Assembly: GCA_030490835.1 (NCBI GenBank)
Contig: CM059972.1
Location: 48,773,452-48,837,451 of the forward strand
Length of the DNA: 64,000 nt
From: Annona cherimola
Taxonomy: Eukaryota; Streptophyta; Magnoliopsida; Magnoliales; Annonaceae
Reading direction: 5' to 3'
In this document: piece after piece, positions 47,081-58,920 of the stretch
How positions within the stretch are numbered: the stretch's first letter is position 1
How the letters are laid out: each line of letters opens with the position of its first letter
Translations under genes and position numbers: made by a program
Notes under the pieces: generated by a model
What the model saw: only the letters and a program-made list of their open reading frames with translations
What the model was told of the DNA's origin: nothing
The model's database searches: none

Positions 47081-47165
47081 TAAGACAGAGTAGTGCAGTG
47101 GAAGCGTAGTGAACCATTGAAATGTTGGAGGAAGATGATAAGTTAGCCATTTTATATAAGCTATA
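47081..47165. other. Short unassigned stretch before S2
   Basis: About 85 bp that matches none of the families above; CTATA (47161-47165) is the expected S2 target site. Its partner lies outside the window. Confidence 0.4.
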
Positions 47166-48865
47166 TGTTGGTCCCAAGTTAATGGCAATTACCCAAGAGG
47201 GGAAGGGTGAATTGAGTATTTAAAATTTTTCAACTTAAACAGAAATTTTACCCCTGATTAATCTAGTCCCCTTTATGAAGAAACAAATGGAAAGCAATAT
47301 AGTGCTGAGAGCATAAATAAAAATCAACAAACAAGATTTTATAGTTGTTTGGGCAACCTTCCCTACTCCACTCTTCCAAGCTCACACCTCTTGTGACTTG
47401 GGTTCTACTATGTATTTCACAAATACAACTAGAGTCACTGTTCTCTTCTAGATTCCAGCTCTAGGGGGCATCAACAATTCACAGCACAAGTAGGTGACGA
47501 GCTCCACTCCAATCACACACTACTTTGCTTATACTTGATCTGAGTTACCCAAACTAAATCAAGTTCAATACAACAAGAAAAAGTAAAAGAAAGTTTCTAC
47601 ACGTTACTGGTGTGTAGAGGTAGATTTGGCGCAGAGAAAAACTTATAATGCAGTCTGGAAGATTCAACGAGCAGCTCTTGGCAGTTTGAAAGCAAGGTTC
47701 TTCTTCTATATGCTGTTTTGATCACTTAATGCTCTTAGAGATGGGAGTTGTGCTCAATCAATGAATTCTCAGCTACCCTTCACGTTCATATTGAATGACT
47801 TTTATAAATGTTGAGGGAATCCGAACGTTTGGAAGTAGGTGGCACGCATTTAATGCGCCAACGTTCGAAAAATTTCCGACCGTTGCAACCCAAGTCGCAG
47901 GTGGAGTCGACTTCGGGTGCGACTTCGGCTGTCCGCAACTTCTTCAAGTTCCAGTCTAGGTCGACTTGACCCAAGTCGCAAGTGAAGTCGACTTCGGGTG
48001 CGACTTCACTTCCTCAGCTTTGCTTGATGAACTTGAAATCTTCAGAGATGACTTTGATCACTTGATTTTCTTCATATTGATTGTTCTCCCATTTATTTAT
48101 AACTCTTGGAGCTTAGTATAATCATCTAGCTTGAAAAACTTTAAGCTCTATATCTTGAAATCTTGAATACTTGAATCTTAGAGTGCCTAATGATGTCCAA
48201 ATGTGTGCTCTTAATTTGAGTTGATGAATCCATGCATCTTTACTTAGCTTTAGACTCGTTGTGATCTTCATTTATTCTAAATCGAATATTTGAGTCCACT
48301 TGGTCTTCAAGTTCCGCACTGAAGTCGAAGTTGAATTCGACTTGGTCCGCGACTTCACCCAAGTCGCATGCGGAGTCGACTTCGGATGCGATTTCGGCAG
48401 CTCTCATTCTTGATTTCAACTCTGGACAGAAAATCATGGTTGAAGTCGATGCTGGAGTCGACTTGGTCTGCGACTTCACCTAAGTCGCATGCGGAGTCGA
48501 CTTGGGATGCGACTTCGGTAGCTTTCGTGGTTGAAGTCGATGTCGGAGTCGACTTGGTCTGCGACTTCACCCAAGTCGCATGCGGAGTCGAATTGGAATG
48601 CGACTTCGGCAGCTATCGTCTCCGATTTCAACTCTGGACGAAAATGGCATTTTGAGGTCGCTGCTGGAGTTGACTTGGGGATCGACTTGGCCTAAGTCGA
48701 TGCTTGAGTCGACTTGGAAATCGACTTGACCTGCCATGCTTCAATTTCTTCATTTGTATATCCTTTAATCATTTTCACAAAATATGTTAGTAACCAAAAC
48801 TTACTCAAATTGATTTGTTAATCATCAAAACATAGACTTGGCTTATTTTCCACATGTTTCTAACA
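47166..48865 (-). repeat. S2 3' LTR
   Basis: About 1700 bp. On the minus strand it starts TGTTAGAAAC and ends GGGACCAACA. It contains GTCGAC palindromes (47900-48720), GAACGTTGG, a TATA-like TATAAAAG near 47788-47797, and the CCCTTCCCCTCTTGGG end. It is more like the solo LTR at 57133-58920 than S1. ORFs with CDLGEVADQVDS peptides are palindrome artefacts. Confidence 0.9.
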
Positions 48866-49152
48866 ATCTCCCCCTTTTTGATGATTGACAAAACCGATTT
48901 GAGTGCATACCTTTCAACATACTATTTTTGCATTTTTGAAGTTTAACATACATATTTCATTTCCAATAAATCACAATTTAAAATCATTCATACAAGCATT
49001 TCAAACCGAGACTACTCAAAAATCAAATCCTAATCTCTTCTCCCCCTTTTTGTCAATTGATCAAAAAATAGAGATGGAGCGGGTTAATCCTTGAGAATGG
49101 CGGGGCTGCTCCCCCTGAACCTGTGCTCCCCCTCAGCTTGTGCTTTTCTAAG
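48866..49152 (-). other. S2 interior after pol: ORF3 deleted
   Basis: Only about 290 bp separate pol from the LTR, against about 2.5 kb in S1. Just after the pol stop it reads GCACAAGCTGAGGGGGAGCA, the same 20-mer as in the middle of S1 ORF3 (near 27223-27243), so most of ORF3 has been lost. Two AAAAAGGGGGAG tracts (near 49036 and at the LTR border) are kept. Confidence 0.75.
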
Positions 49153-50707
49153 TTAATTAAGCATTCCCATATCGTTTCTAATTTTATAAAATGGTTCTTT
49201 TGCTAGAGGTTTGGTAAAAATATCTGCAATTTGATCTTCTGTTTTTACATATTCCAAACATATATCATGATTTTCTACATGTTCTCTAATAAAATGATGT
49301 CTTAGGTCTATATGCATGGTCCTAGAATGCAATACTGGATTTTTAGTTAAACATATTGCACTTGTATTATCACATCTAATAGGTATATCTTTAAAATCCA
49401 TGTCATAATCCCTAAGTTGTTGTTTCATCCAAAGCAATTGGGCACAACAGCTCCTGACGCAATATATTCGGCTTCCGCGGTGGATAGAGCAACACTAGTT
49501 TGTTTTCTTGAAAACCATGAAACCAATATGTTTCCAAGAAACTAACATGTTTCACTAGTGCTTTTTCTATCTACCTTGTAATCGGCAAAATCCGCATCCG
49601 AGTAGCCAATTAGATCAAAATTAGAACCCTTTGGATACTAAAGTCCTATGTTGGTAGTATCTACTAAATATCTGAAATTTTGTTTTTCAACTACCAAGTG
49701 TGATTCTTTTGGACATGATTGAAATCTAGAGCACATGCAAATACTAAACAGTATATCGGGTCTAGAAGCAGTTAAATATAATAAAGAGCCTATAATGCTT
49801 CTATATAATTTTAAATCAACTGGTTTGCCTTTCTCGTCTTTGTTAATTTTAATGGTTGAGCTCATAGGCGTGTTTGCCCCTTTGCTATTTTCCATGCCAA
49901 ACTTCTTTAACATTTATTTGATATACTTAGACTGGTTTATGAAGATCCCTTCACTTAGTTGCTTAATTTGTAGTCCAAGGAAGAAGTTTAGCTCCCCCAT
50001 CATCCTCATTTCAAATTCTTTCTGCATAAGCTCAGAAAATTCTTGACAAAGAATCTCATTAGTAGTACCAAAAAAAAGTCATCTATATAAATTTGAATAA
50101 TCAAAACGTCTCTTTCTTTATACTTGATAAACAAAGTGGTGTCTACCTTTCCCTTTTGAAAGTCATGATCAATCAGAAATTTGCTTAATCTTTCATACCA
50201 AGCCCTTGGAGCTTGTTTTAATCCATATAATGCCTTGGTTAATTTGTATACAAATTTAGACTGATCTTTCTCCTCAAATCCAGGTAGTTGTTCAACATAC
50301 ACCTCTTCATTTATAAACTCATTCAAAAATGCACTTTTAACAACCATTTGAAACAACTTGAAGTTCATGTGAGATGCAAAAGCTAGTAAGATGCATATAG
50401 CTTCTAATCTAGCAACCAGAGCATAGGATTCCTCAAAGTCTATTCCTTCTTCTTGTGAGTATCCTTTTGCCACAAATCTAGCTTTGTTTCTCACCACAAG
50501 TCCACTTTCATCTAATTTGTTCCTAAAGACTCATTTTGCGCCAATGACGGTACAGTCCTTTGGTCTTGGAACAAGATGCCAAACTTGGTTTCTTTCAAAT
50601 TGATTTAGCTCTTCTTGCATTGCTATGATCCAGTTTTCATCATCAAGAGCTTGATCAATAGTGGTTGGTTCAATTTTGGATACAAAGGCATATTGTCCAC
50701 AAATATT
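49153..50707 (-). pseudogene. pol: S2 pol, RT and RNase H part
   Basis: It is colinear with S1 RT-RNase H but broken into several frames. A TGA (50531-50533) replaces the Trp of KWIFRNK. The first RT catalytic Asp is Val (FQMVVKSAFL), and an indel follows YIDD so that the rest of that block is lost. Further frame changes lie near 50046, 49913 and 49638. The C-terminal RNase H end (RCDNTSAICLTKN, DIFTKPLAKE) is readable at 49153-49437. It cannot be functional. Confidence 0.88.
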
Positions 50708-52218
50708 TTATTTTGAACTTCTAGTCTTTACACCTTCATAGATATTCCTTATAACTTGCTCAATTGGATGGGCATTTCTGAATTTTAAGTCAGTCGGAGG
50801 TTTATAGGAATTATTACCTTCACTTACCTTTTCCTCCGTGAATTCTTCTTGCTTTTTCACATGCAGTTTTTCAAGATTACTTTTGACATCATCCGTATCA
50901 CTTAAATCATCTTTTCTTTTGGAGCATGGATTAAATTCATCAAAAACAACATGTATTGACTCTTCTACAACTTGGTTCCTCTTATTGAAGACTCTATATG
51001 CTTTGCTATTTGATGAGTAGCCAAGGAATATTGCCTCATCACTTTTAGCATCCAGTTTTCCCAAGTTGGTTTTTCCATTGTTCAAGACATAACATGTGCA
51101 ACCAAAAGCATGAAAATATGAAATATTTGGTTTTTTTCCTTTCCATAGCTCATATGGGGTCTTTTTCAAGATTGCTCTAATAGTAACTCGGTTCAATACA
51201 TGACAAGCTGTACTTATAGCTTCACCCCAAAATTTCTTGGATAATTTACTCTCATTTAGCATTGTTCTAGCCATCTCTTGTATGGTTCTATTTTTCCTTT
51301 CAACCACTCCATTTTGTTGTGGAGTTCTTGCTGTTGAAAATGTGTAGTGAATTCTTTTTTCATTACATAATTCTATGAATCGTTTATTTTCAAACTCACC
51401 ACTATGATCACTTCTAATGGTCATAATAGTACTTTGTTTTTCATTTTGCACCAAGTTTACGAAAGTTGCAAACATAGAGAAGGCTTCATCTTTGCTAGCT
51501 AAGAGAATTACCCATGTGAATCTTGAAAAATCATCAACTATTACAAACACATACTTCTTTCCACCAATGGTTAAAATGTCGGATGACCCATATAGATCCA
51601 TGAGTAGCAATTCAAGTGGCCTAGTGGTAGAAATCTCCTTTTTGGTAGAGAATGACATTTTAGGTTGTTTTGACAATTGACATGCCTTGCAAATTTTATC
51701 TTTGTCATATTTCAATTTTGGCAATCCTTCTACCAAACTCTTTTTCCATAGGGTCTTAATATTTATCATGTTTATATGCCCAAGCCTCTTATGCCAAACC
51801 CATGAATCATTGTCAATGGCCATTAGACATTGACCATCTAGTCCATCAAGTGAAACCAAATATACATTTCTATATTTTTTCCACTAAACCTGGTATGTTC
51901 TCCATCAAATACATTGCATATAGATGATTCAAATACAACTTTGTATCCTTTCTCACATAATTGACTAATACTCATTAAATTTTGCTTGAGTCCTTTAACA
52001 AATAATACATCTTCCATACATGCATTTGAAATACTATAAATATTTTCTTTACCTTTAATTTTACCTTTCTCGTTGTTTCCAAAGGCAACAGTTCCATCGT
52101 TGTAAGGCTTGAGTTTATGAAATAAACTTCTTTCTCCATTCATATGCCTTGAGCAAGCACTATCCATGAACCAAACGTTGATTGCCTTTGCCTTGAAACA
52201 TATCTGAAAAATGAGCAA
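50708..52218 (-). pseudogene. pol: S2 pol, protease-integrase part
   Basis: Protease motif is WFMDSACSRHM (Gly of DSG is Ala). It starts in the +1 frame relative to the gag stop, ten bases after the first base of that stop, just as in S1. A frameshift lies near 51850. Integrase HHCC (HKRLGHIN, CKACQLSKQ) and the DDE region (LMDLYGSS, SDHSGEFEN, NGVVERKNR) are readable in 51859-50708. The frame passes FNKRNQVVEES, where S1 has its stop, and extends 100 codons further. Confidence 0.88.
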
Positions 52219-52225
52219 ATAAATC

Positions 52226-52434
52226 TTATCTCTTTGGTACCCATTTTATGGGTCCATTTGGGTTAGTAAACTGATTTAATCTTTGTTGTTCTATTCTGGA
52301 AAGCCCAAATGTTGTGTTTCTTTGAACCCAAACTAATTTTGCACCCTGGTCATACAATTTCTTAAAGTTGCATCTATAAATTTTGTGACCCATCTTGTTG
52401 CAAAAATTACAAGTCATTGGTAATCTATGATTAG
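52226..52434 (-). pseudogene. gag: S2 gag, 3' fragment
   Basis: Minus-strand codons from the A2 insertion point to the gag stop at 52226-52228. It keeps the second zinc knuckle CNFCNKMGHKIYRC and the C-terminal IKWVPKR also present in S1. The rest of gag lies beyond A2 at 62811. Confidence 0.85.
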
Positions 52435-52869
52435 TGATAAGTTTAAAATTTTTTATTTAATTTCATATTAACTTCACACCGTTAAATATTAAAACATTAA
52501 TTAAATACAGGTTTTAAGAGGAATTTCGTGAAAATTATATTTTTCATAAAATCTTTAATTTTGCTATAAAATGGGTCATTTTGCAACATTCTTGAAAATA
52601 TAAAATTATGACTCAATCCCTTAGAAAATTTTAATGTTGAAAGGTGTATTAGCTTATTAATATAATTTGAGCAAATTTATAAAATCATTTAATTGGAAAA
52701 ATCATAAATATATAACTATAATTATATTTTCAAATACGGGGAATAAAGTAGACTATCATATTAAAGGATATACCTAAGATGATATTTGATGTTGAATTAT
52801 TTATCAAAGAAATAGTATTTAAATTCGTATTTAAATATATTGCATGTTTACAGGAGATTGTACATCGCC

Positions 52870-52892
52870 GGAGCACCATATTTTGGTGCTCC
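52870..52892. repeat. 9 bp hairpin in A2 LTR
   Basis: GGAGCACCA, loop TATTT, TGGTGCTCC. It is kept in the 3' LTR at 60514-60536 with loop TATTC. Confidence 0.75.
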
Positions 52893-54087
52893 ATCTTCTC
52901 CAAATTCGGCAGCCTTGAAGTGCAGCAAATAGCGGCAATAACGGAACAGCAACACCAACCGGAAACGACCAAGCAGCCAAGCACCAACCTAAATCCTGTC
53001 GAACACCATCCATGCTCGTGAACCCATTCACGGCAGAAAAATCCAGCGATGCCGTCCATTCAAGCATGATTCAACGCCCCTTCTCTGTTTCGCCAACTAC
53101 AAGTAGCAGTAGCCTAATTTTAATTCCAGCTCACCGTCCGACAACCCTTTTCCAAGCCATTTAGCACCGGCAGCCCCTTGCTTATCTCCCCATCTTCTCA
53201 CAGCCTATCACCACAATCCCAAAAACCCAGATTCGATTGGGCAGATCCCTTGCTTCCTAAAAAAATTCCATTCGTGCACAGGTCCCTTTGCACCGAATCT
53301 GCCAGCAGCAACTTTTCACCACCGAGATCGAAAGGCTGCAGCTCTCTTCCTCAAATACAAGATGTCGTCAACAGCCAAGGCGTCCAGCTTTCTCCTCTGC
53401 TTCAGCAAACCGTGAGCAATCACCAGCCTTGCTTCAGCAAAACCGGACGGCAGCAAAACAGATCACCAGTTTCGGCAACTCCAAAGCCAGCGGCCAGGCG
53501 AGCTTCTATTCAGCAGCAAGCACGCCATCTTCAAATCGGCACCCATTTTGACGACAGCAGCTAATTGCAACAACCCCAAACTAAAAATCGGCATCGTCTT
53601 CTCTAAGTAATCACCGATAGCAATGAAAAATCAGCCCCAATTTAATTTCAGTTCCGAGCACATCATGCCCAATCGACCATGCAAGATTCAGCAAATCGGC
53701 AGCTCCATTTTCCAATTTCCAGCTGCAACACCGGTAGAAAAAGGAAGGGAAGAGAAAGCAATACCCCCTTCTAAAAAAAAAGACACCTTTCAAAACCCTT
53801 CGTCCCTTCCTCTAACGGCAAATGCTAAAATCCTCTCGCCTTTTCGCTTCCTCAAAAGCGCTCTTAAATCACCGCAGATAAAACACCTGCCTTGAACTGG
53901 AATACCCTCTCTCATCTCTTTCTTGACAGCAATAGTCCACGAAATTCGATCCTACTTGGAAGATTTCTGCTTCTTCTCGTTTTCCATGGCATAGATAGAT
54001 AGATATCTATTTGCTCCGATTCGACTGCAACCGAGTGGATTGCTTGCTAGCTAGCTAGCCGCCGAAACGCAAGAGGCGTCGGTAGAG

Positions 54088-54276
54088 ACAGAATCGATTT
54101 CGTCGTCGGTCGACAGTCAAATTCCTTTGGTGGCAACTGCGCTCGAAACTCGCGGAAAGCATCAGATTCTTGCGGAATTGAAGCGGTTGGAGCAGGAAGC
54201 GAGATCTCTGGAGGGTGAGCTAGAAGAGCTTGAGAGAACAGAGGCAGCCACCTGGCAAGCTTCCCATCAGCATTAA
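54088..54276 (+). pseudogene. G-protein gamma-like fragment in A2 5' LTR
   Basis: The counterpart of 61738-61926. The start codon is ACA instead of ATG. Codons for ELKRLEQEARSLEGE remain readable, with a few substitutions after LET. It ends at the same TAA (54274-54276). See the 3' LTR copy for the family argument. Confidence 0.6.
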
Positions 54277-55002
54277 CGACCAAGAAGACGGGGACCCATT
54301 TCGAAATGCATCTTGCAGGCATTGCAGCAATAAAATTTCTATTACGTGGAGATTTGCTCTTCATATTTGGGTGATGTAAATTTTATTTTGTTGCTTTATG
54401 GTTTGTAGTGCTTCGTAGTTGTTAATTTTTAATTTGTAGTTTTAATTCTTAGACTAGATTTACTGCTTTATTTTCTGCTTTTGTAATTTTTATATTAAGT
54501 TTAATGTAATTTTCTTTCCTATTTTAATAGTTGAATTTCATAGCTTTAATTTCTTTCTTAGAATAACTTTAATTCAGTTGTTAGTTAATTATAATTTCTT
54601 TTATTTTAACTTCTTGTCTCACTTTCTTTTGCTCCAACTCTTCTAATCTTTTCTCTCTCTTTCTAATTTCTTTCCTTCTCTCTCTCTGATTTCTTCTCTT
54701 TTCTCTTTTCTTCTCTCTCTAACCTCTCTTTCTCTCTCCACTTTCATATCTCTCCATTCTCCTTTCCTCTCTCTCTCTCTAATTTCTTCTTCTTTCTCTC
54801 TCTAATTTCTTTCTCTCTCTTATCCATACCCTCTCTTTCTCGTTAAAATAATTCAAAACTACATCGCCTCTCTGTGGATTCGACCCGACTCACCGTTATT
54901 CTACACTATCACCCGCATAGTGGTAGCTTTAATGTGTTTCGGCTACTTTTAATTAAACTGGTGATCATAGTGCTCTTAACGACAAGCACTTGGTGCGCAT
55001 CA

Positions 55003-55466
55003 AGTTTTTGGCACCGTTGCCAGGGAGGCGTATTGAGGTTTGAATTGTTTTATTAGTTGCTTTAAATTTCCTTTACTTGCTTTCAATAGTGTAATCTTTA
55101 CTGCTTTATTTATCTGCTTTCTTTATTTACTGCATTTGAACTTTAGATTACCAATTTTGATCCTTTCCCAATGTTAATTAGTGACCATTTATTGAGTAGA
55201 CCTTTGGTCTAATTAAATTTCTATTTGACAACTGGAGGTTGGTGTCTAAGGCTAGAGGTTTAAAGGCAAATGCCTAAGTGGATCTGTGGTTATTTAATTA
55301 GGACCTTGTGAATACAAGGAGAGCCTCCCGCAATCCCACCTCTTACCTAGCTGACCAAAGGAAGTGTTATAGAATTTAATTGCACTTTAGTTATTCTCAG
55401 TGAATGAATTACTAATTAAAAAAACAATATATATATATATAATTAAAAAAATTAACAAATTTAAGA
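55003..55466 (+). other. A2 leader
   Basis: The stretch between LTR and gag, including the primer site. It holds GACCTTTGGTCTAATTAAATT and CTAAGGCTAGAGG words but no ORF. (TA)n lies just before the gag start. Confidence 0.5.
55009..55026 (+). other. A2 primer-binding site (tRNA-Asp type)
   Basis: TGGCACCGTTGCCAGGGA, six bases after the LTR. It differs from the Athila-type Asp tRNA complement TGGCGCCGTTGCCGGGGA by two G-to-A changes, both in CpG sites. Confidence 0.8.
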
Positions 55467-57132
55467 ATGGACATGAACTTTATTGATCAACAGTTAGGTA
55501 AGTTAGAAGAATTAAACAAAAAGCTTAACGATTTACTTGCCTATCAAAACTCAAATAATTCATTCTTAAATACATCGATTCCTTTTCAAACAACATATTC
55601 TAATGAGACTCAATTTTTTCCATATCAAGAACAAGTTCAAAATTTTCATAAGTTCCCTACACCTTATTACAATTCATTTTCATATACATATAACTCAGAA
55701 ATGGATGAGTTGTCCTAATACTTCTTGGACAAATCAACAAATGCAACCCTACCCTCCATATCTACAAACCCAGTGGCCACCTAAGCAAACTCAATTTTCA
55801 AATTATCAATATCAATCTAATCATTACGAAAATGCATATGGGCCACTTGTATATCCTGAAGAAAATTTTTCATCACCTCAACCTACTAACCAATCTCTTC
55901 ATCAAATTTATAATTATGATGAGAAAATTGAAGAACTAAATTTTTTTTTCTCGATGGCTTTCAAACCAAAGAAAATAAATTTTCAGAGTACCTAAGTCGA
56001 GTTGAACACTATAAAAATATGTATTTGCACTCGAATCCCCCACAAGAGGACTTTTTAAATTGTTCGTCAGATCAAGTAGATTATCAACAATCTCCTCACT
56101 TGGATAACTTGGAGGAAGGATTCGAAAGATTAGATCAACAATTTCTTTCTGACCAACAATCATTTTCTAAGACGATAGATCATGTAGATCAAGTAATAAC
56201 AACCATGAAGAAGAGAGGAGAAAAGGAATTTTATGCTGACCAAATTGATAATCTAATTGATTACTCGAATTTTCAAATTCAATTAGATTCAATACCATTA
56301 GAACATCCATATTTTGAAAATGAAATAGTAGATTTAGCATTTCCAAATGCTTTAGAAGTTGAATCCCTTAACAAACAAAAGCTAGGTCAAAAGAAAGAAA
56401 ATTTGAAAATTAATGATGAATATATTGATACATTATGTGGGGAGGAACCTAATGAATCAACTATCACTCCAATAAATCATTTTGATTATCAAACTCAACC
56501 AGACCTATCATTACAAGAAAATCTACTGTCTGAGAATTTGATAATAATTACAACATTATGTAGTGACGGTTTCTCAGATCATAAACTTAATGAGAATTCC
56601 TCTCTTCATAATCAAGAAAATATTATAGAAAACAATGAAAAATTAATTAATGATAGATTTGAAGGAGAAAAAAATTAGGAAAATATTGAGGAGATTGATA
56701 ATAGTTATATTAGGTTTCAAATGGATGACAGAGATTATAGCCAAATTGATGATGAGGTGAGAAATAAAGAATTTATTGAGGATAAGTTGGGGGGAGATGA
56801 AAATGAAATTATTGATGAAAATTTTAAGAAGTACCTACTTTCTATTTCAAGTACTTTTAAAGATAGCTCATTAGCATAGAAGAATTAATGAAAAAGGAAG
56901 AGATGGTTCAAGTGTTTGAACAGGTTCAAATTAAAATTTCGCTCTTTGATGTTATTCAATATATTCCAAATTATAGTCAATTTCTCCAAGAGCGTTGTAT
57001 TCAAACGGAATCCTGTTTAACCCAAAATAAAATTATGCTCTCATTAGGTAACAGTTCAATAAATTTGAATAATTTGGATCAAATTAAAGAATGTTACATA
57101 TTGGACATCATTGATAACTCATTAATCTTTAC
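55467..57132 (+). pseudogene. A2 gag-like gene, frameshifted and split by a solo LTR
   Basis: It starts ATG at 55467 (MDMNFIDQQLGKLEELNKKL). A frameshift near 55700 leads into a Gln/Pro/Tyr-rich part (PYPPYLQTQWPPKQTQ), and another near 55990 returns to the first frame. An in-frame TAG lies at 56676-56678 and another at 56877-56879. The last part (56888-57130) contains VQIKISLFDVIQYIPNYSQF, which resembles the VxINIPLLDAIxQxPxYAKF block between gag and protease in Tat/Athila gypsy elements. The solo LTR enters at 57133 and the ORF tail resumes at 58926 up to FNRAGIG and stop (about 59003). No zinc knuckle or protease is seen. Confidence 0.6.
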
Positions 57133-58920
57133 TGTTGGTCCCGAGTTAATGGAAATTACCCAAGAGGGGAGGGGTGAATTGGGTATTTAAAAAATTTACA
57201 AGTTAAGTAGAAACTTTACCCCGGATTAATCTAGTCCCCTTTATGAAGAAACAAAATGGAAAGCAATATAATGTAGAGAGCAGAAATATAAATCAACACA
57301 CAAGATTTTATAGTGGTTCGGGCAACCTCCCTACTCCACTCTTTCAAGCTCACACCCCTTGTGACTTGGGTTCCACTATTGTATTTCATAAATACAACTA
57401 GAGCCACTGCTCTCTTCTAGATTCTAGCTCTAAGGGGCATCAACAAATCACAACACAAGTAGGTGATGAGTTCCACTCCAATCACACACTACTTTGCTTA
57501 CACTTGATCTTAGTTATCCTAACTAAATCAAGTTCAACACAACAATAAAAATAGCAGAAAGATTCTACACTTTACTATTGTGTAGACACAGTTTTGGCGC
57601 AGAGAAGAACTTGTACAGCAATGTTGATGAATCAATAAGAAGCTCTTGGCAGCTTGAAAGCAAAGTTCTTCTCCAAGATGTTGGCTCGATCACTTAAAGC
57701 TCTTAAGGATGGGAGTTATGCACATTCAATGATTCTCAGCTACCCTCCTCGTTCATATTGAATGCCTTTTATAATTGTGGAGGGAATCCGAACGTTTAAA
57801 GGTAGGTGGCACGCATTTAATGCGCCAACGTTCGAATATTTTCCGACCGTTGCGACCCAAGTCGCAGGTGGAGTCGACTTCGGGTGCGACTTCGCCTTTT
57901 CGCAACATCTTCAAGTTCCAGACTGGGTCGACTTGGTCCTCGACTTGACCCAAGTCGCAGGTGGAGTTGACTTCGGGTGCGACTTCACCTCGGCAGGTTG
58001 CTTGACGATCTTGAAATCCTTAGAATGATTCGCTTGACTTCTTCATGCCTTTTGTTGTTCTTCCTTGATTTATTTCTCTTTGGACCATTGTGTTTTCATC
58101 CTAGCTTGTTTCCCTTAACTCCATGATTTGCAAGCCTTGAGTCCTTGAGTCTTGAATCTTGTATTCATGAATATATCTTGATTTGAATGGTTGAGTTTAT
58201 GCATCTTGCTTTTTTTGGACTTGGATTAGTCTTCATGCGTTCCAATATGAGCATCTAAGTTGACTTGATCTTCAACTTTACTCGGTTCTGCCTTGAAATC
58301 GATTTAAACTTGATTTGTCTTCTGAAGTTCTTGCTCTGTCCGATTGAAGTCGATGCCGGAGTCGACTTGGTCTGCGACTTCGCCCAAGTCGCATGCAGAG
58401 TCGACTTGAGATGCGACTTTGGCAGCCCCAGTTCACGGTTTCAACTCTGGACAGATACGACGCCTCCAAGTCGCTACAGGAGTCGACTTGGTCTGCGAAT
58501 TCACCTCAAGTTTCAAGTGGAGTCGACTTGGGATGCGACTTCGGCACCTCTCAGTCTTGACTTCAACTCTGGGAGGAAATGTCATTTCGAAGTTGATGCT
58601 GGAGTCGACTTGGTCTGCGACTTCACCCAAGTCGCATGCGGAGTCGACTTCGTTTGCGACTTCGGCAGCTCTGCTCCCCTATTTCAACTCTGGAAGGAAA
58701 TGACGCCTCGAAGTCGATGCTGGAGTCGACTTGGGGATCGACTTCGCCTAAGTTGATGCCTGAGTCGACTTAGAAATCGACTTGACTTGCCATGCTTCAT
58801 TTTCTTCAAATTTATAGCCTTTAATCATTTCCACAAACATGTTAGTATCCAAGACTTACTCAAATTGATTTGTTAATCATCAAAACATAGACTTAGCTTA
58901 TTTTCCACATATTTCCAACA
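57133..58920 (-). mobile_element. Solo Sirevirus-type LTR inside A2
   Basis: 1788 bp. On the minus strand it starts TGTTGGAAATATG and ends GGGACCAACA, and TTTAC flanks both sides (57128-57132, 58921-58925). It contains GTCGAC palindromes (57870-58770), the GAACGTTGG block and a TATA-like TTATAAAAGG (minus strand, near 57766-57775). There is no internal region, so the element was reduced by LTR-LTR recombination. Closest to the S2 LTR. Confidence 0.93.

Larger units (their letters stand above)
52435..55002 (+). repeat. A2 5' LTR
   Basis: 2568 bp, TGATAAGTTTAAAA to GGTGCGCATCA. It contains a GGAGCACCA/TGGTGCTCC hairpin (52870-52892), a gene-like GC-richer part (52860-54330) and a CT-rich part (54640-54845). 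Relative to the 3' LTR it lacks 198 bp holding the TATA box. The ORFs of 60-130 codons in the GC-richer part are not conserved in frame between the two LTRs and are not called as genes. Confidence 0.88.

Noticed and set aside
47161..47165. Confirming a target duplication for S2
   Set aside because: CTATA precedes the 3' LTR, but the other flank is outside the window, so it cannot be tested.
53178..53564. ORFs of 80-130 codons in the GC-richer part of the A2 LTRs (also 60821-61269 and 54047-54364)
   Set aside because: Frames are not kept between the two LTRs (different ends, substitutions at both silent and replacement sites), and composition is Ser/Gln/Pro-rich. Only the G-gamma-like frame has a family signature.
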